Positions 50,125 to 59,599 of a DNA stretch of 64,000 bases are shown piece after piece; positions within the stretch are counted from its first letter, which is position 1, and each line of letters starts with the position of its first letter. The DNA comes from M3007 sp043764095. Its GTDB lineage: Bacteria; Bacteroidota; Bacteroidia; Chitinophagales; Saprospiraceae. The notes under the pieces are model-generated. The model searched no databases. It was not told where the DNA came from and was given only the letters and a program-made list of their open reading frames with translations. The position numbers and the translations under genes were made by a program. The stretch is from contig JAYUKX010000021.1 of NCBI GenBank assembly GCA_043764095.1, positions 6,621 through 70,620 of the forward strand, in the 5' to 3' direction.

Positions 50125-52806
50125 TTACCGCTTCACCTTTACGACCCATCTCAATGAAGGCAATAACGGCAATGCGCGTTGCGTAAATGTGCTGGATGAA
50201 GGACTATTATCATCAACATACCGCTCTACGGCAAAAGTAACATTTCTACGGTTATATACATTGTGTAGCCCAATGGACAAATCATGTTCAAAAAACGAAC
50301 TTTTGGTATGCCAACCCAAACTCAAATCTAGGCGATGAAAAGCAGGGATTTGGGTCGTATTAGCGGGTAATGGGTCGCTTTTAAAATATTTTAGGAAAAA
50401 TAAATCAAAAACGCCGTCTGTTTGGTTGATAATATTGACCGGAAGTCCTGTGAAATATTGCCAGCGTCCGCTCAATCGCCAATGGGAATTGATTTGCCAA
50501 AGCGCACCCAATACCACTTGGTGCCGAGTATCAAACCGAAATACTGGCCGTTTGGGGAAATGGTCTCGGGTCGATTTACTGAGCGTATAAGAGGCTAGTG
50601 CAGTGAGGTGGCCCGCCCGTTTTTCCAACAATACCTCTAATCCTTTTGCTTGCCCAGAACCAAAAACGGCGTTATTTTCCCAATTGACCCTTAATGTATC
50701 ATCATCATCCCCAGATTCGATAAAAGCATCTAAAATACTAGGAAAATCGAACTCCGCTAAGCGATACATTTTTTTATAATAGCCTTCTATATGTATGGCC
50801 AAACTATCGGTGAGGTGGTGACTTATGCCTAATGAATACTGCCAAGCGCGTTGTGGCCGTTGTTTTGCGGCAATAGGTGCCCAAAAATCGTTCGGAAATC
50901 CCATATCATTGACGGTAAGCAACTGCACAAACTGTGCTTGGTGGGTAGCCGAAATTTCCAAAGCAGTGCCTTTTCGTACTTCCCAAGCGGCTTGCAGGCG
51001 CGGTTGAGGTACCACAAACCATTTGTCCCTATTAAACGCTGCAACATGCAGGCCGAAATTGAGTACAAAAGCCTTTCGTTGCCATTCCATTTCGGCGTAA
51101 GTAAAGCCTTCTTGGGCAATATCCGATTGTTTGGAATTGTATAGCGTTGAATCGCCTTCAAAAATATCATTTTCGCCTTCAAATCCATCTAAATCGAATA
51201 AAAGAAAATCGTGCCGACTTATTCCGCCGCCTAATTTTCCACGCCAACGACCTCCGGGCAGCCAATCCCAATCGCTGCGGAGTGTTACACTCTGGATGCC
51301 AGAGGTAAAATCAAGGCTAAATGTATAGTTTTCCGAAAAAATTTCGGGCCCTAGTTCCGCTTTTACAGTAGTTTCCCATGCCGTTCCAATAGTATTCCTA
51401 AATTTACTGAATGTAAGGGACGTATTGCCAAACCAATGCTCGGATGGCACCCAATTCCAGCGCAAATTAGCCGTTGTATTGCCCCAATTGAATGTGTATT
51501 TACTTTTACTCAAATAAATGACGCTGTCCATATTGGTGCTGTCGCCCAAATTATCATCCAATAAATCAGCACCTTTATACATAGAGGCGTATATTTGATG
51601 CTTGCTGCCAAGTCTTTTATGCCAACGCAAATTCAAATCTTGAAAAATATAACGGGAACTTTGGCTGATTTGAATACCGGGCTTTATATCACTTAATTGG
51701 AAGCCTTTGCCCAATTTGGCAAACCAAGGAGACACCAATGAATAGCGTATTGCTCCCAAAATAGATCCACCATGCTTACCAATAGGGCCTTCTACTAGTA
51801 AATTAGCGGAAACAGGTGTAAGTGAAAATTCCGCACCCCATTTCTTTTCGTTTCCTTCCCTCGATTGTACATCCAACACCGACGAGAGCCGCCCTCCATA
51901 CCGTGCCGGCGCAGCCCCTTTGATGAGTCGAGCATTTTTGACCAATAACGGGTTAATAATGGAGAATATACCTCCAGCATGTGACGCATTATAGAGGGGC
52001 ATGCCATCAAAAAGGGTTAAGTTTTGATCGGCATTGCCACCGCGAATATGCAGCCCTCCAACGCCGTCAGCACCAGTCACCACACCGGGGAGCATCGCAA
52101 TATGACGCTGTACATCGGGTTCGCCTACGGTAGTTGTAACGGATTGCATCCATACGGCGGGCAAATTGGCCGATGACGGCGTTTCAAAAGGTTTTAGATG
52201 CCCTTTGGTAGCAGCGACCACCACTTCGGGCAAACCAGTATTGGGGATGAGTTTGATGGAAAGGGATTGGTTACTATTGGCTGAAATAGTATAGGTGTGG
52301 GCTTTAAAACCTAAATAATTAGCCTGAACCCGAACTGAATTAGCCGCATGAACCTTAAAACTAAAAAAACCAAAATCATTGGCGGTGGTGCCCATTTGTT
52401 GGTCGGGCACACTGATAACAGCCCAAGCCAAAGGTTCGCCACTTTCTGCATCGGTGATGTATCCGCTTATGGTATATTCGCGGGGCGGCAACAGAAAAAG
52501 AGCAATTCCAGTGGCTGTATTTCTAAAACCTACGCCGCTTTTATCCAAGAGTGATTGAAGGATGGCCTCCAGTGTTTGATGTTCAAAACGCTTGGTAATG
52601 CGAAGTTTTGGGTCAAAAAACGTTTGCGAGAAGGCTATACGCACCCCTGTTTGAGCCGAAAGTGCCACTAATGCTTCATCGTATGTTTGTTGATGGCATA
52701 CAAATGAAAAAAGAGGTACGGGAGTAGATTGTGCTTGGCTTTTGGTGAAGCCAAACAGTACATAAAATAGTAGAAAAAGTAGTCCTAAGTGTTTTTGTCC
52801 AATCAT
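50125..52806 (-). CDS. TonB-dependent receptor with N-terminal signalling (STN) domain
   Basis: A protein of 893 residues: signal peptide, STN domain (~33-100, TYDEALVALSAQTGVRIAFS), carboxypeptidase-regulatory domain (~110-195, YTISGYITDAESGEPLAWAV), plug (GEPDVQRHIAMLPGVVTGADG and VGGLHIRGGNADQNLTLFDG) and a beta-barrel ending LRWVVKVKR. The STN domain contacts FecR-type anti-sigma proteins and passes on ligand occupancy. fecR lies 10 bases upstream. The ligand is unknown; there is no SusD gene. Confidence 0.9.
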   Translation of the reverse strand: MIGQKHLGLLFLLFYVLFGFTKSQAQSTPVPLFSFVCHQQTYDEALVALSAQTGVRIAFSQTFFDPKLRITKRFEHQTLEAILQSLLDKSGVGFRNTATGIALFLLPPREYTISGYITDAESGEPLAWAVISVPDQQMGTTANDFGFFSFKVHAANSVRVQANYLGFKAHTYTISANSNQSLSIKLIPNTGLPEVVVAATKGHLKPFETPSSANLPAVWMQSVTTTVGEPDVQRHIAMLPGVVTGADGVGGLHIRGGNADQNLTLFDGMPLYNASHAGGIFSIINPLLVKNARLIKGAAPARYGGRLSSVLDVQSREGNEKKWGAEFSLTPVSANLLVEGPIGKHGGSILGAIRYSLVSPWFAKLGKGFQLSDIKPGIQISQSSRYIFQDLNLRWHKRLGSKHQIYASMYKGADLLDDNLGDSTNMDSVIYLSKSKYTFNWGNTTANLRWNWVPSEHWFGNTSLTFSKFRNTIGTAWETTVKAELGPEIFSENYTFSLDFTSGIQSVTLRSDWDWLPGGRWRGKLGGGISRHDFLLFDLDGFEGENDIFEGDSTLYNSKQSDIAQEGFTYAEMEWQRKAFVLNFGLHVAAFNRDKWFVVPQPRLQAAWEVRKGTALEISATHQAQFVQLLTVNDMGFPNDFWAPIAAKQRPQRAWQYSLGISHHLTDSLAIHIEGYYKKMYRLAEFDFPSILDAFIESGDDDDTLRVNWENNAVFGSGQAKGLEVLLEKRAGHLTALASYTLSKSTRDHFPKRPVFRFDTRHQVVLGALWQINSHWRLSGRWQYFTGLPVNIINQTDGVFDLFFLKYFKSDPLPANTTQIPAFHRLDLSLGWHTKSSFFEHDLSIGLHNVYNRRNVTFAVERYVDDNSPSSSTFTQRALPLLPSLRWVVKVKR

Positions 52807-52816
52807 GTATAGCGCA

Positions 52817-53824
52817 TCAATGCTGGCATTTGCCGCCGTCTAGTACTATTTCAGTATCAGATATACGCGACTTAATGCCAAATACGACGCAAATATCGTC
52901 AATGATTGCTTTCAGTGGTAGATTTGTTGGGTACTTATTACTAAAAGTACAAGTTCCGATATTTGGGTTGCTCAATTTAATCGTTTTTCCATAATGTTGC
53001 TCGAGCGTTTTGATCACAGCCGCCAGTGGCATACCCTGAAAGGTTAATTCGCCGCTTTGCCAAGCGAACAAAAGTCCAGCAGGATTTTGGATACGCGTAA
53101 GGGTTTGTTTGGAAGCATCGTATTGAATGGCATCTCCGGCAATTAGATCGGCAGTATTGGTGCTATTTTTAGGTTGTACCCTTACTTTTCCTTCTCGAAC
53201 GGCTACTTCTAGCACCATTTCATTGGCCCTTTGGCGTACATCAAATGCAGTACCTAACACACGCACAGTACCCACGGTTGTTAATACTTCAAAAGGGTGC
53301 GCGGCATCTTTAGCCACTTCAAAAAACGCCTCTCCATTGCACGATACTGCCCTAACACTGCCGTCCCATTGCGCAGGATATTCCAGTTGGGTATTTTCAT
53401 TGAGCCAGATATGGGTACCATCGGCGAGCAGGATGTCTTTGCGTTCTCCGGCAGCAGTCACTAATCGGAGCATCTCGGTGGTGTGTGATAGTTTCCAGAA
53501 CAAGCCGCCAGCAGTGACCAATAGGAGTATAGCTGCCGCAGCGCGCCACCAAGTACGGTTGCTTTGGTGCGTTACCGTCATTGTTGGAGCATCTGTTTGG
53601 TCTATTTTTTTCCAAATCGCCTTGTAATCCGCGTCATTGTCTATCGAAATAGCGGCTTCGTCGGCTTCTTGAAAACTGAGATGCCAAGTTTTTTCTATTT
53701 TGAGGGCAATATCGCGGTGTGTGGGGCTGGCGTTTAGCCATTCATCGAGTTGAATGCTATCCTGCTCCGAAATGGTACCTTTCAGGCGTTCTATAAGGAG
53801 GTATGTATAAGTTTCTTCATTCAT
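52817..53824 (-). CDS. FecR-type anti-sigma factor
   Basis: A protein of 335 residues. The cytoplasmic N-terminal part (~1-85) has LDEWLNASPTHRDIALKIE. A membrane helix (~92-110, WWRAAAAILLLVTAGGLFW) follows, then the periplasmic FecR domain with DILLADGTHIWLNENTQLEYP and ADLIAGDAIQYDA, and a C-terminal DUF4974/STN-like domain (MPLAAVIKTLEQHYGKTIKL). It controls the sigma factor at 54021 and senses the receptor at 50125. Confidence 0.92.
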   Translation of the reverse strand: MNEETYTYLLIERLKGTISEQDSIQLDEWLNASPTHRDIALKIEKTWHLSFQEADEAAISIDNDADYKAIWKKIDQTDAPTMTVTHQSNRTWWRAAAAILLLVTAGGLFWKLSHTTEMLRLVTAAGERKDILLADGTHIWLNENTQLEYPAQWDGSVRAVSCNGEAFFEVAKDAAHPFEVLTTVGTVRVLGTAFDVRQRANEMVLEVAVREGKVRVQPKNSTNTADLIAGDAIQYDASKQTLTRIQNPAGLLFAWQSGELTFQGMPLAAVIKTLEQHYGKTIKLSNPNIGTCTFSNKYPTNLPLKAIIDDICVVFGIKSRISDTEIVLDGGKCQH

Positions 53825-54020
53825 TTTCTTTATGTTATTTAAGATAAATCAATTATCAATCAACGCTGTACCAATACTTAAGTTTGGAATAAAATTTAAA
53901 TAAAAGTACTAATTTCGGGGCTTTATTTTGCCCTATCTTCGTTATTACCAGTTGTTTAATATGCAACAGCGATGCGCTTAGACCTTTTCCATGGTATGTC
54001 GTTGGAAGGCCCCCTAACCC

Positions 54021-54602
54021 CTATGCATTTTTAAAAAAAAGCAACAACCACGTCATTAGTCCGAGTTCTTCCAGCCTAGAACGCAAGTGTTTTAGGGCTT
54101 TTGTCATTTGGTTTTCGATCGTTTTGGTACTAATATCGAGTTGTTCTGCTATTTCGCGGTGCGATAATTGTTCATATCTGCTTAATAAAAAAACAGCGCG
54201 GCATTTTTCTGGTAATTCGCTAATCGCCAACTGCACGGCCTCCGACAATTCGAGCGTTTCGGTTTGTTCATCGGCACGGTTGGCGTTGCTTTCTATCTCC
54301 GGAATCTCGTCATTAGTTTGCCATCGTTTGCGGTGGCGCAGTATATCGAGTGCTTTGTTACATACAGCACGGCGGAGGTATGCTTTGAGGCTACTCAGTT
54401 CCTGAATTTGCTCACGCCGCCGCCAAAGATCGGCAAAAACCTCTTGTGTTGTATCACGAGCAAGGTCATTATCGCGCAAGTATTGAAAAGCAGTCACTAC
54501 TAGATAGCGGTAATAAGCATCGTATATACCTTTAAAGGCGGGTTCATCTCCCTTTATCATACGATGTAATAAATCTTGTTCCTCTGCCGCGCTAAGTCGC
54601 AT
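54021..54602 (-). CDS. ECF sigma-70 factor
   Basis: A protein of 193 residues. Region 2 is ~20-75 (YRYLVVTAFQYLRDNDLARD, TQEVFADLWRRREQ). Region 4 is ~130-185 (LPEKCRAVFLLSRYEQLSHR, EIAEQLDISTKTIENQMTKA). It would direct RNA polymerase to the receptor cluster when FecR releases it. It starts the minus-strand set sigma, fecR, receptor, haloperoxidase-like gene; 196 bases separate it from fecR. Confidence 0.92.
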   Translation of the reverse strand: MRLSAAEEQDLLHRMIKGDEPAFKGIYDAYYRYLVVTAFQYLRDNDLARDTTQEVFADLWRRREQIQELSSLKAYLRRAVCNKALDILRHRKRWQTNDEIPEIESNANRADEQTETLELSEAVQLAISELPEKCRAVFLLSRYEQLSHREIAEQLDISTKTIENQMTKALKHLRSRLEELGLMTWLLLFFKNA

Positions 54603-54783
54603 TATGTATAGTTGTATAAATTTTCAAGTTCCTAGTATAAATTTGATGTGCAAAGATAAACCAATTATTTTTTACAAAGGCATAGGGGATAAAAGGGGCT
54701 TATTCGATTAGAGTGCAGAGCGGTTGAAAAAAAACGCTTCAAAATACATAACTACTTAAATTCACACAAAAACATTATCGACC

Positions 54784-55494
54784 ATGCAACAATTCATTGT
54801 TCGCGCAATTTGCGCACTCTTCATCATCAGTATTGCTTTCACCTCTTGCAAAAAAGAGCCCGTCGTAACACCTACAGTAGAGCCCATCCAAAAAACAATC
54901 AGCCTTGGTACACTTGCCGATAGAAATGGGGAATTTGGCGAAATTGATGAATGTTTCGACATCCTACTACCGATCACCTTAACACTCGTAGGCGGAGGTA
55001 CATTTATCGTTGATGACCAAGCGGATATTGACTTATTGAATAACGATGAAAACGCTCCTGAAGTAGAGGATGTCGTATATCCCATCACATTCCGTGAAAA
55101 AGCGAGCGGTAATTTGATCGAGGTGAACAGCGAAAGCGAAATGGAAAATATCTGGGAAGATTGCGCTTTCAATAGCCTAGCGGCAGATCCGAATGCTGAA
55201 CCATTACTAACGATGCTAGTAATTGGCGCAACACTCTACCCCGAAGGTGCAGGTTACGAACTACAATACCCAGTTACGATGAAGCATGTTGTTACGGGTG
55301 TAACCACAACATTAACTGATATGGAAACTTTGCAAGCCTATTTTGAAGCCACTCAACCCGGTGAAGATGAAAACTTTGAAATTAAGTTTGAATACCCGGT
55401 AAGTGTAAAAGAAACGGCAACCGGAACAATTACAACGATTGAAAACAAATCAGATTTAGTGGACATCGTGATAAAGATTTGGGGCGAATTTTAA
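54784..55494 (+). CDS. lipoprotein with repeated YP[IV][TS] strands
   Basis: A protein of 236 residues. Signal peptide with lipobox AFTSC (Cys22). The mature part has four related segments beginning LPITL (62), YPITF (99), YPVTM (162) and YPVSV (204), the last three followed by K/E, TG or SG, a strand, and an acidic helix (SESEMENIW, DMETLQAYF, NKSDLVDIV). This points to a tandem small beta/alpha domain. The family is not recognised. It is divergent from the sigma gene and followed by a clear terminator. Confidence 0.65.
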   Translation: MQQFIVRAICALFIISIAFTSCKKEPVVTPTVEPIQKTISLGTLADRNGEFGEIDECFDILLPITLTLVGGGTFIVDDQADIDLLNNDENAPEVEDVVYPITFREKASGNLIEVNSESEMENIWEDCAFNSLAADPNAEPLLTMLVIGATLYPEGAGYELQYPVTMKHVVTGVTTTLTDMETLQAYFEATQPGEDENFEIKFEYPVSVKETATGTITTIENKSDLVDIVIKIWGEF

Positions 55495-55551
55495 GCAAAT
55501 CGAAATAAAAAATTAATCTACCTACAAATAAGCACTACTACTTACATAAAT

Positions 55552-55585
55552 GGCTACTTCGACTTCGGTTGGAGTAGTCGTTTTT
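55552..55585 (+). terminator. intrinsic terminator of the lipoprotein gene
   Basis: A 12-bp stem GGCTACTTCGAC / GTTGGAGTAGTC with several G-T pairs closes a TTCG tetraloop and is followed by GTTTTTG. Confidence 0.8.
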
Positions 55586-55626
55586 GTTTAGGTAAATAAA
55601 AAAAAGAGATTGTCTTATTAGCACTT

Positions 55627-56085
55627 TAAAATTAAACACACTGTAAAATAAGTTTATTTATATTTTCTAATTGGCTTTATTGTTAAAAGATATTCAAAGT
55701 GCTGTCCAAATTGCCCAATTCGGTATGGGTTGAGCCGAGCGGCGTAGAACGAAGAGCCATTAGGCTCGGCTGATGTTGTAGTGGCGGATTTCAATCCGCC
55801 CCAATGTTACGCAACCATTGAGAGACGTAGGCTCGGCACATATTCCGTCATTTCAAATCTTCAAAAATGTATTATTCATCGTAATATACCTTGAATACCT
55901 GAAAAAAATATGTATCGAGCCGACGGCTCTCTATAACTTGTTGTGCATCTGTACCACGGATTAAAATCCGCGGCTACAAGATGATCCGAGCCTAACGGCT
56001 CTTATATCATGCGCTGGCAGGTTTAACGCGTAGTCACGTTGACACTAAACTCGACCATCAAAAGGGTTTACGAAGGGCATTAAGA
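55627..56085. repeat. ~450-bp dispersed repeat, copy 2 (inverted relative to 21.4 kb)
   Basis: Begins TTAAACACACTGTAAAATAAG and carries GAGCCATTAGGCTCGG, GGCGGATTTCAATCCGCC, GAGCCGACGGCTC and GAGCCTAACGGCTC in the reverse order of the copy at 21373-21812. It ends by the TCGACCATC word also found at 21397. Non-coding. Confidence 0.8.
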
Positions 56086-56092
56086 ACATTTT

Positions 56093-57571
56093 TTATTGTT
56101 CTTCTTCAATAAACAACATCACCAAATAAGCCACCAAAGGCAATGCTAAAATACTACCTGGCACATCAGCCGTAGTGAGTTGGTACCCAAAAGAATATAC
56201 AGCAGTTGCAAAAATAGCAATCATTGCCAACGCGCTGAATATCAATGCCTTAGTATAATCTGATGCACGAAAAGGCAAACCTCGAAGCGAGAAATTGGCG
56301 TTGGATGTACCTGCTACGGCAAGACTACGTTGGCGCACGGTAAGCATACCAATACCCATCATCAAGAGCGCAAACAGGATTAAGCCCCATTGGCTCATGG
56401 TAGGCACATTAGTACCACCAGCCTTTACTTCGCCTGTAGCGGCATCATATACCACACAAACTTGCTGATTAGGAATAGTAGTAGTTACTTTCCAATTGTC
56501 AGAATTGACACTGCGGTCACCAGAGCCTGGCTGCCAAGAATTATAAGTACCACAAAGCGTAGGTTTCCACTCGTAAGTACCCGGTGTAGCAATCTTGGTA
56601 CAAAACATTCCATTATGAAAACTCTTCATACTAAAGTTGTTGTTCCAATTAGAAAACTCACCCGGTGCGCAGATATTTCCATCAAAACCGTCGATGACCT
56701 GTACTTCACCAGTATCACTAAAATATTTGAATGTAACAGATCCGCCCTTGTGTGCGTACCAAGCATTAGCGCCCCCTGGATACCAGTTACCCGAGGCAGA
56801 ATTATGTACTTTAAACTCCTGCAAACCAAGTGGTGTGCTGCCAAGGTTGAGCGTAAGTGTAAAAACGCCATCGCCATCGGGGTCTGCCATTTTGCAGGTA
56901 GGGCTATAATTGCCCCAGCCACACAATGGTGCAGAGCCGCGCACAAATATACCAATCGGTACAGCAGGCGGTGACACACGTCCAGTAGCCGGATCGTACG
57001 TAACACATACTTGCTCATTGGGCGTTGTGGTAGCCACAAACCAGTTTTGGGCGTTTACATTGCGTTCGCCATTGCTGGGCTGCCATGAATCCCAAGAGCC
57101 GCATACGGTGGGTTTCCACTCGTAATTGCCCGGATTAGGGATTGTATAGCACCAAGTGTTACCACCTACATTGGTCATAGGGGTGGCATTGTTCCAGCCA
57201 GAAAATGCACCTGGAGCGCAAATGGAAAACGAACCTGAATTGACGGCTTCTACCACCTTGGTGGCGTTGTTGATGCGAAATGTAACTGAGCCACCGTTAT
57301 GGATATACCACGCGTTATCGCCACCTGGATACCAAGAATCCGTTGTTTGGTTGTAAATTTTGAACATTTTACGACCAATTGGTGCAGCTCCAAAATTGTA
57401 AGTAAGTTCGTAAATACCGTTATTGTCTGGATCTGTTAGTTGACAGGCTGGTGTAAAGTTGCCGCCCCAGTCGCATGGTGCTGCTTCGCCTCGGAGGTAA
57501 TACGCTTGCGCCGACATATTGGAAGAACAAACAAGTAAGAACAAGGCAAAAAGGAGTAAATTTCTTTTCAT
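56093..57571 (-). CDS. secreted protein with duplicated domains and an IPTL-type C-terminus
   Basis: A protein of 492 residues with signal peptide MKRNLLLFALFLLVCSSNMSA. Two ~190-residue copies follow (starting YYLRGEAAPCDWGG at ~24 and IFVRGSAPLCGWGN at ~208), each with WYPGG-NAWY, ICAPG-FS-WNN, YEWKPT-CG, W-SWQP and NEQVCV/NQQVCV, and conserved Cys, likely beta domains of carbohydrate-binding type. Near 393 VPTMSQWGLILFALLMMGIG with RQR matches the IPTL-CTERM sorting signal. About 70 more residues add two membrane helices, which is unusual. Confidence 0.72.
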   Translation of the reverse strand: MKRNLLLFALFLLVCSSNMSAQAYYLRGEAAPCDWGGNFTPACQLTDPDNNGIYELTYNFGAAPIGRKMFKIYNQTTDSWYPGGDNAWYIHNGGSVTFRINNATKVVEAVNSGSFSICAPGAFSGWNNATPMTNVGGNTWCYTIPNPGNYEWKPTVCGSWDSWQPSNGERNVNAQNWFVATTTPNEQVCVTYDPATGRVSPPAVPIGIFVRGSAPLCGWGNYSPTCKMADPDGDGVFTLTLNLGSTPLGLQEFKVHNSASGNWYPGGANAWYAHKGGSVTFKYFSDTGEVQVIDGFDGNICAPGEFSNWNNNFSMKSFHNGMFCTKIATPGTYEWKPTLCGTYNSWQPGSGDRSVNSDNWKVTTTIPNQQVCVVYDAATGEVKAGGTNVPTMSQWGLILFALLMMGIGMLTVRQRSLAVAGTSNANFSLRGLPFRASDYTKALIFSALAMIAIFATAVYSFGYQLTTADVPGSILALPLVAYLVMLFIEEEQ

Positions 57572-57867
57572 GAAGGAGAAATTATAAAGATTAAGGAATG
57601 GGAATTAAATAAAGCGCAAATTTATCGCAAATAATTTGCTTTAACTCTATTTTTACCAAATTAAATATACAAATATCGGTATTATATGTCCCTATTGAAA
57701 TGAATTTGAAAATTGTATGCTCCCCGATACAAGTACTATGTTATTTCTTTGGCAATCTCACATCAGTTTATGAACCTTTGCAGCGCAATTATATATTTCT
57801 AAGCCGCTTATTATATTCTAAACGCACTGTAAGTTTTGATTACAGTACACTAAATTCAAAATTAAGT

Positions 57868-58686
57868 ATGTCCGCTATTACCTCCGAAATAAAAAGGGTC
57901 ACTACCCACAGTATTCAAGCCATGAAGAATAAAGGCGAGAAAATCGCTATGCTCACGGCTTATGATTTTTCCATGGCTCGTATCCTCGATGAGGCAGGAG
58001 TCGATATTCTTTTGGTGGGCGATTCTGCTTCTAATGTGATGGCTGGTCACGAAACCACACTCCCTATCACCCTCGATCAGATGATCTACCACGCCCAGTC
58101 GGTGGTGCGTGCTGTACAACGTGCTATGGTTGTCGTCGATTTGCCATTTGGCTCGTATCAAGCCAATTCTGAAATAGCACTTTCTAGTGCGATTCGTATT
58201 ATGAAAGAATCGGGCGCGCATGCCGTAAAACTAGAGGGTGGCTCTGAAGTGGAAGATTCGATTAAACGTATCCTGATGGCTGGTATTCCAGTAATGGGAC
58301 ACCTTGGACTTACACCACAAAGTATTTATAAATTTGGGACTTATACCGTTCGTGCTAAAGAAGAAATAGAAGCCGATAAACTTTGTGAAGATGCATTATT
58401 GCTCCAAAGTTTGGGCTGTTTCGCTATGGTTTTGGAAAAAATACCTGCAAAATTGACCGAAAAAGTATCAAAAAGCCTTGAAATACCCACGATCGGTATC
58501 GGCGCAGGTATGCACGCCGATGGTCAGGTTTTGGTAACGCACGATATGCTGGGGATTACAAAGGATTTTAAACCGCGTTTTTTGCGCCGTTATTTGGAGT
58601 TGTTTGATAGTATTGGGGATGCAACGCGTTCGTATATTTCGGATGTGAAACAACGGCAATTCCCAAATGAAAAGGAACAATATTGA
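57868..58686 (+). CDS. panB: 3-methyl-2-oxobutanoate hydroxymethyltransferase
   Basis: 272 residues from ATG 57868; the frame is open for 56 codons upstream, but family members start here. AMLTAYDFSMARILDEAGVD, LVGDSASNVMAGHETTLPIT, VKLEGG, GHLGLTPQS and TIGIGAGMHADGQVLVTHD are typical. It makes ketopantoate for coenzyme A. Confidence 0.93.
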   Translation: MSAITSEIKRVTTHSIQAMKNKGEKIAMLTAYDFSMARILDEAGVDILLVGDSASNVMAGHETTLPITLDQMIYHAQSVVRAVQRAMVVVDLPFGSYQANSEIALSSAIRIMKESGAHAVKLEGGSEVEDSIKRILMAGIPVMGHLGLTPQSIYKFGTYTVRAKEEIEADKLCEDALLLQSLGCFAMVLEKIPAKLTEKVSKSLEIPTIGIGAGMHADGQVLVTHDMLGITKDFKPRFLRRYLELFDSIGDATRSYISDVKQRQFPNEKEQY

Positions 58687-58689
58687 TTG

Positions 58690-58855
58690 CGACGTGCCGC
58701 CTTCGTGCCGCCACCGCGCCGCCGTCGTGCCGCCGTCGTGCCGCCGCCGCGCCGCCGTCGTGCCGCCGCCGCCGCAGGGCGATGCCCTGGGCTGGATGTG
58801 TCGCCCCGTTGGGGCTGGGCTGGTGGCTGGTGATTTGGTAGGTTTGAATGTTTGA
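58690..58855. repeat. GC-rich GTGCCGCC tandem region
   Basis: Units of GTGCCGCC(GTC/GCC) repeat about nine times from 58699, followed by palindromic AGGGCGATGCCCT and GCCCCGTTGGGGC. It is very GC-rich beside AT-rich genes. A 62-codon frame (58667-58855) covers it but consists only of repeat-coded Pro/Arg/Ala/Val. Confidence 0.75.
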
Positions 58856-58881
58856 TTTGTTTATCTTTTTTTTAAATTACT

Positions 58882-59484
58882 TTGCTAGCACCTTATCACT
58901 TTCCTATAATTCCCGAGGTTGGCTGCGATGAAGCAGGCCGAGGTTGTTTGGCTGGGCCAGTAGTAGCGGCAGCGGTGATCTTACCTAATGATTTTTATGA
59001 TCCTTTGCTCAATGATTCTAAGCAAATGACCGAAAAACAGCGGGAGAAACTAAGGTTTATCGTGGAAAAAGAAGCCATATCATGGGCCGTAGCACGTGTA
59101 GAAGCCGAAGAAATTGATCAAATTAATATCCTAAATGCTTCGTTTTTGGCCATGCACCGCGCATTGGATCAATTAAAAAGAAAACCCGAGTTTATTTTGA
59201 TTGATGGTAACCGCTTTAAGCCCTACCAAAATATAACGCACCTTTGTGTGGTAAAAGGCGACGGGAAATACGCATCTATCGCAGCAGCATCGGTATTGGC
59301 CAAAACCTACCGCGATGAAATAATGGCCGAATTGCACCGCGATTTTCCATATTACAACTGGAAGCAGAACAAGGGCTACCCGACCGCTGCGCACCGGTCG
59401 GCTATTGCAGAACAGGGCGCATGTATTTGGCACAGACAATCGTTCAGGTTGTTGCCACAGGGCGAACAATTGAAGCTATTTTGA
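58882..59484 (+). CDS. rnhB: ribonuclease HII
   Basis: A protein of 200 residues. GCDEAGRGCLAGPVVAAAVI holds the first catalytic Asp-Glu; NDSKQM, ILIDGNRF and VLAKTYRDEIM complete the site. It removes RNA primers and ribonucleotides from DNA. No ATG lies between the in-frame stop at 58873 and the catalytic motif, so it must start at a rare codon; TTG 58882 is the best choice. Confidence 0.9.
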   Translation: MLAPYHFPIIPEVGCDEAGRGCLAGPVVAAAVILPNDFYDPLLNDSKQMTEKQREKLRFIVEKEAISWAVARVEAEEIDQINILNASFLAMHRALDQLKRKPEFILIDGNRFKPYQNITHLCVVKGDGKYASIAAASVLAKTYRDEIMAELHRDFPYYNWKQNKGYPTAAHRSAIAEQGACIWHRQSFRLLPQGEQLKLF

Positions 59485-59599
59485 GAATAATTATGCTTTT
59501 TTTCGGAACTTTGTGCCTCTAATGATGTTTGAAAGAACATTATTTCTTCAAAAAAGGAGACCAAATCCCACTTTCCATAACTAGTAATACATATACACT

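Noticed and set aside
58667..58855. 62-codon protein over the GC-rich repeat
   Set aside because: Its sequence is only the translation of tandem units and palindromes.
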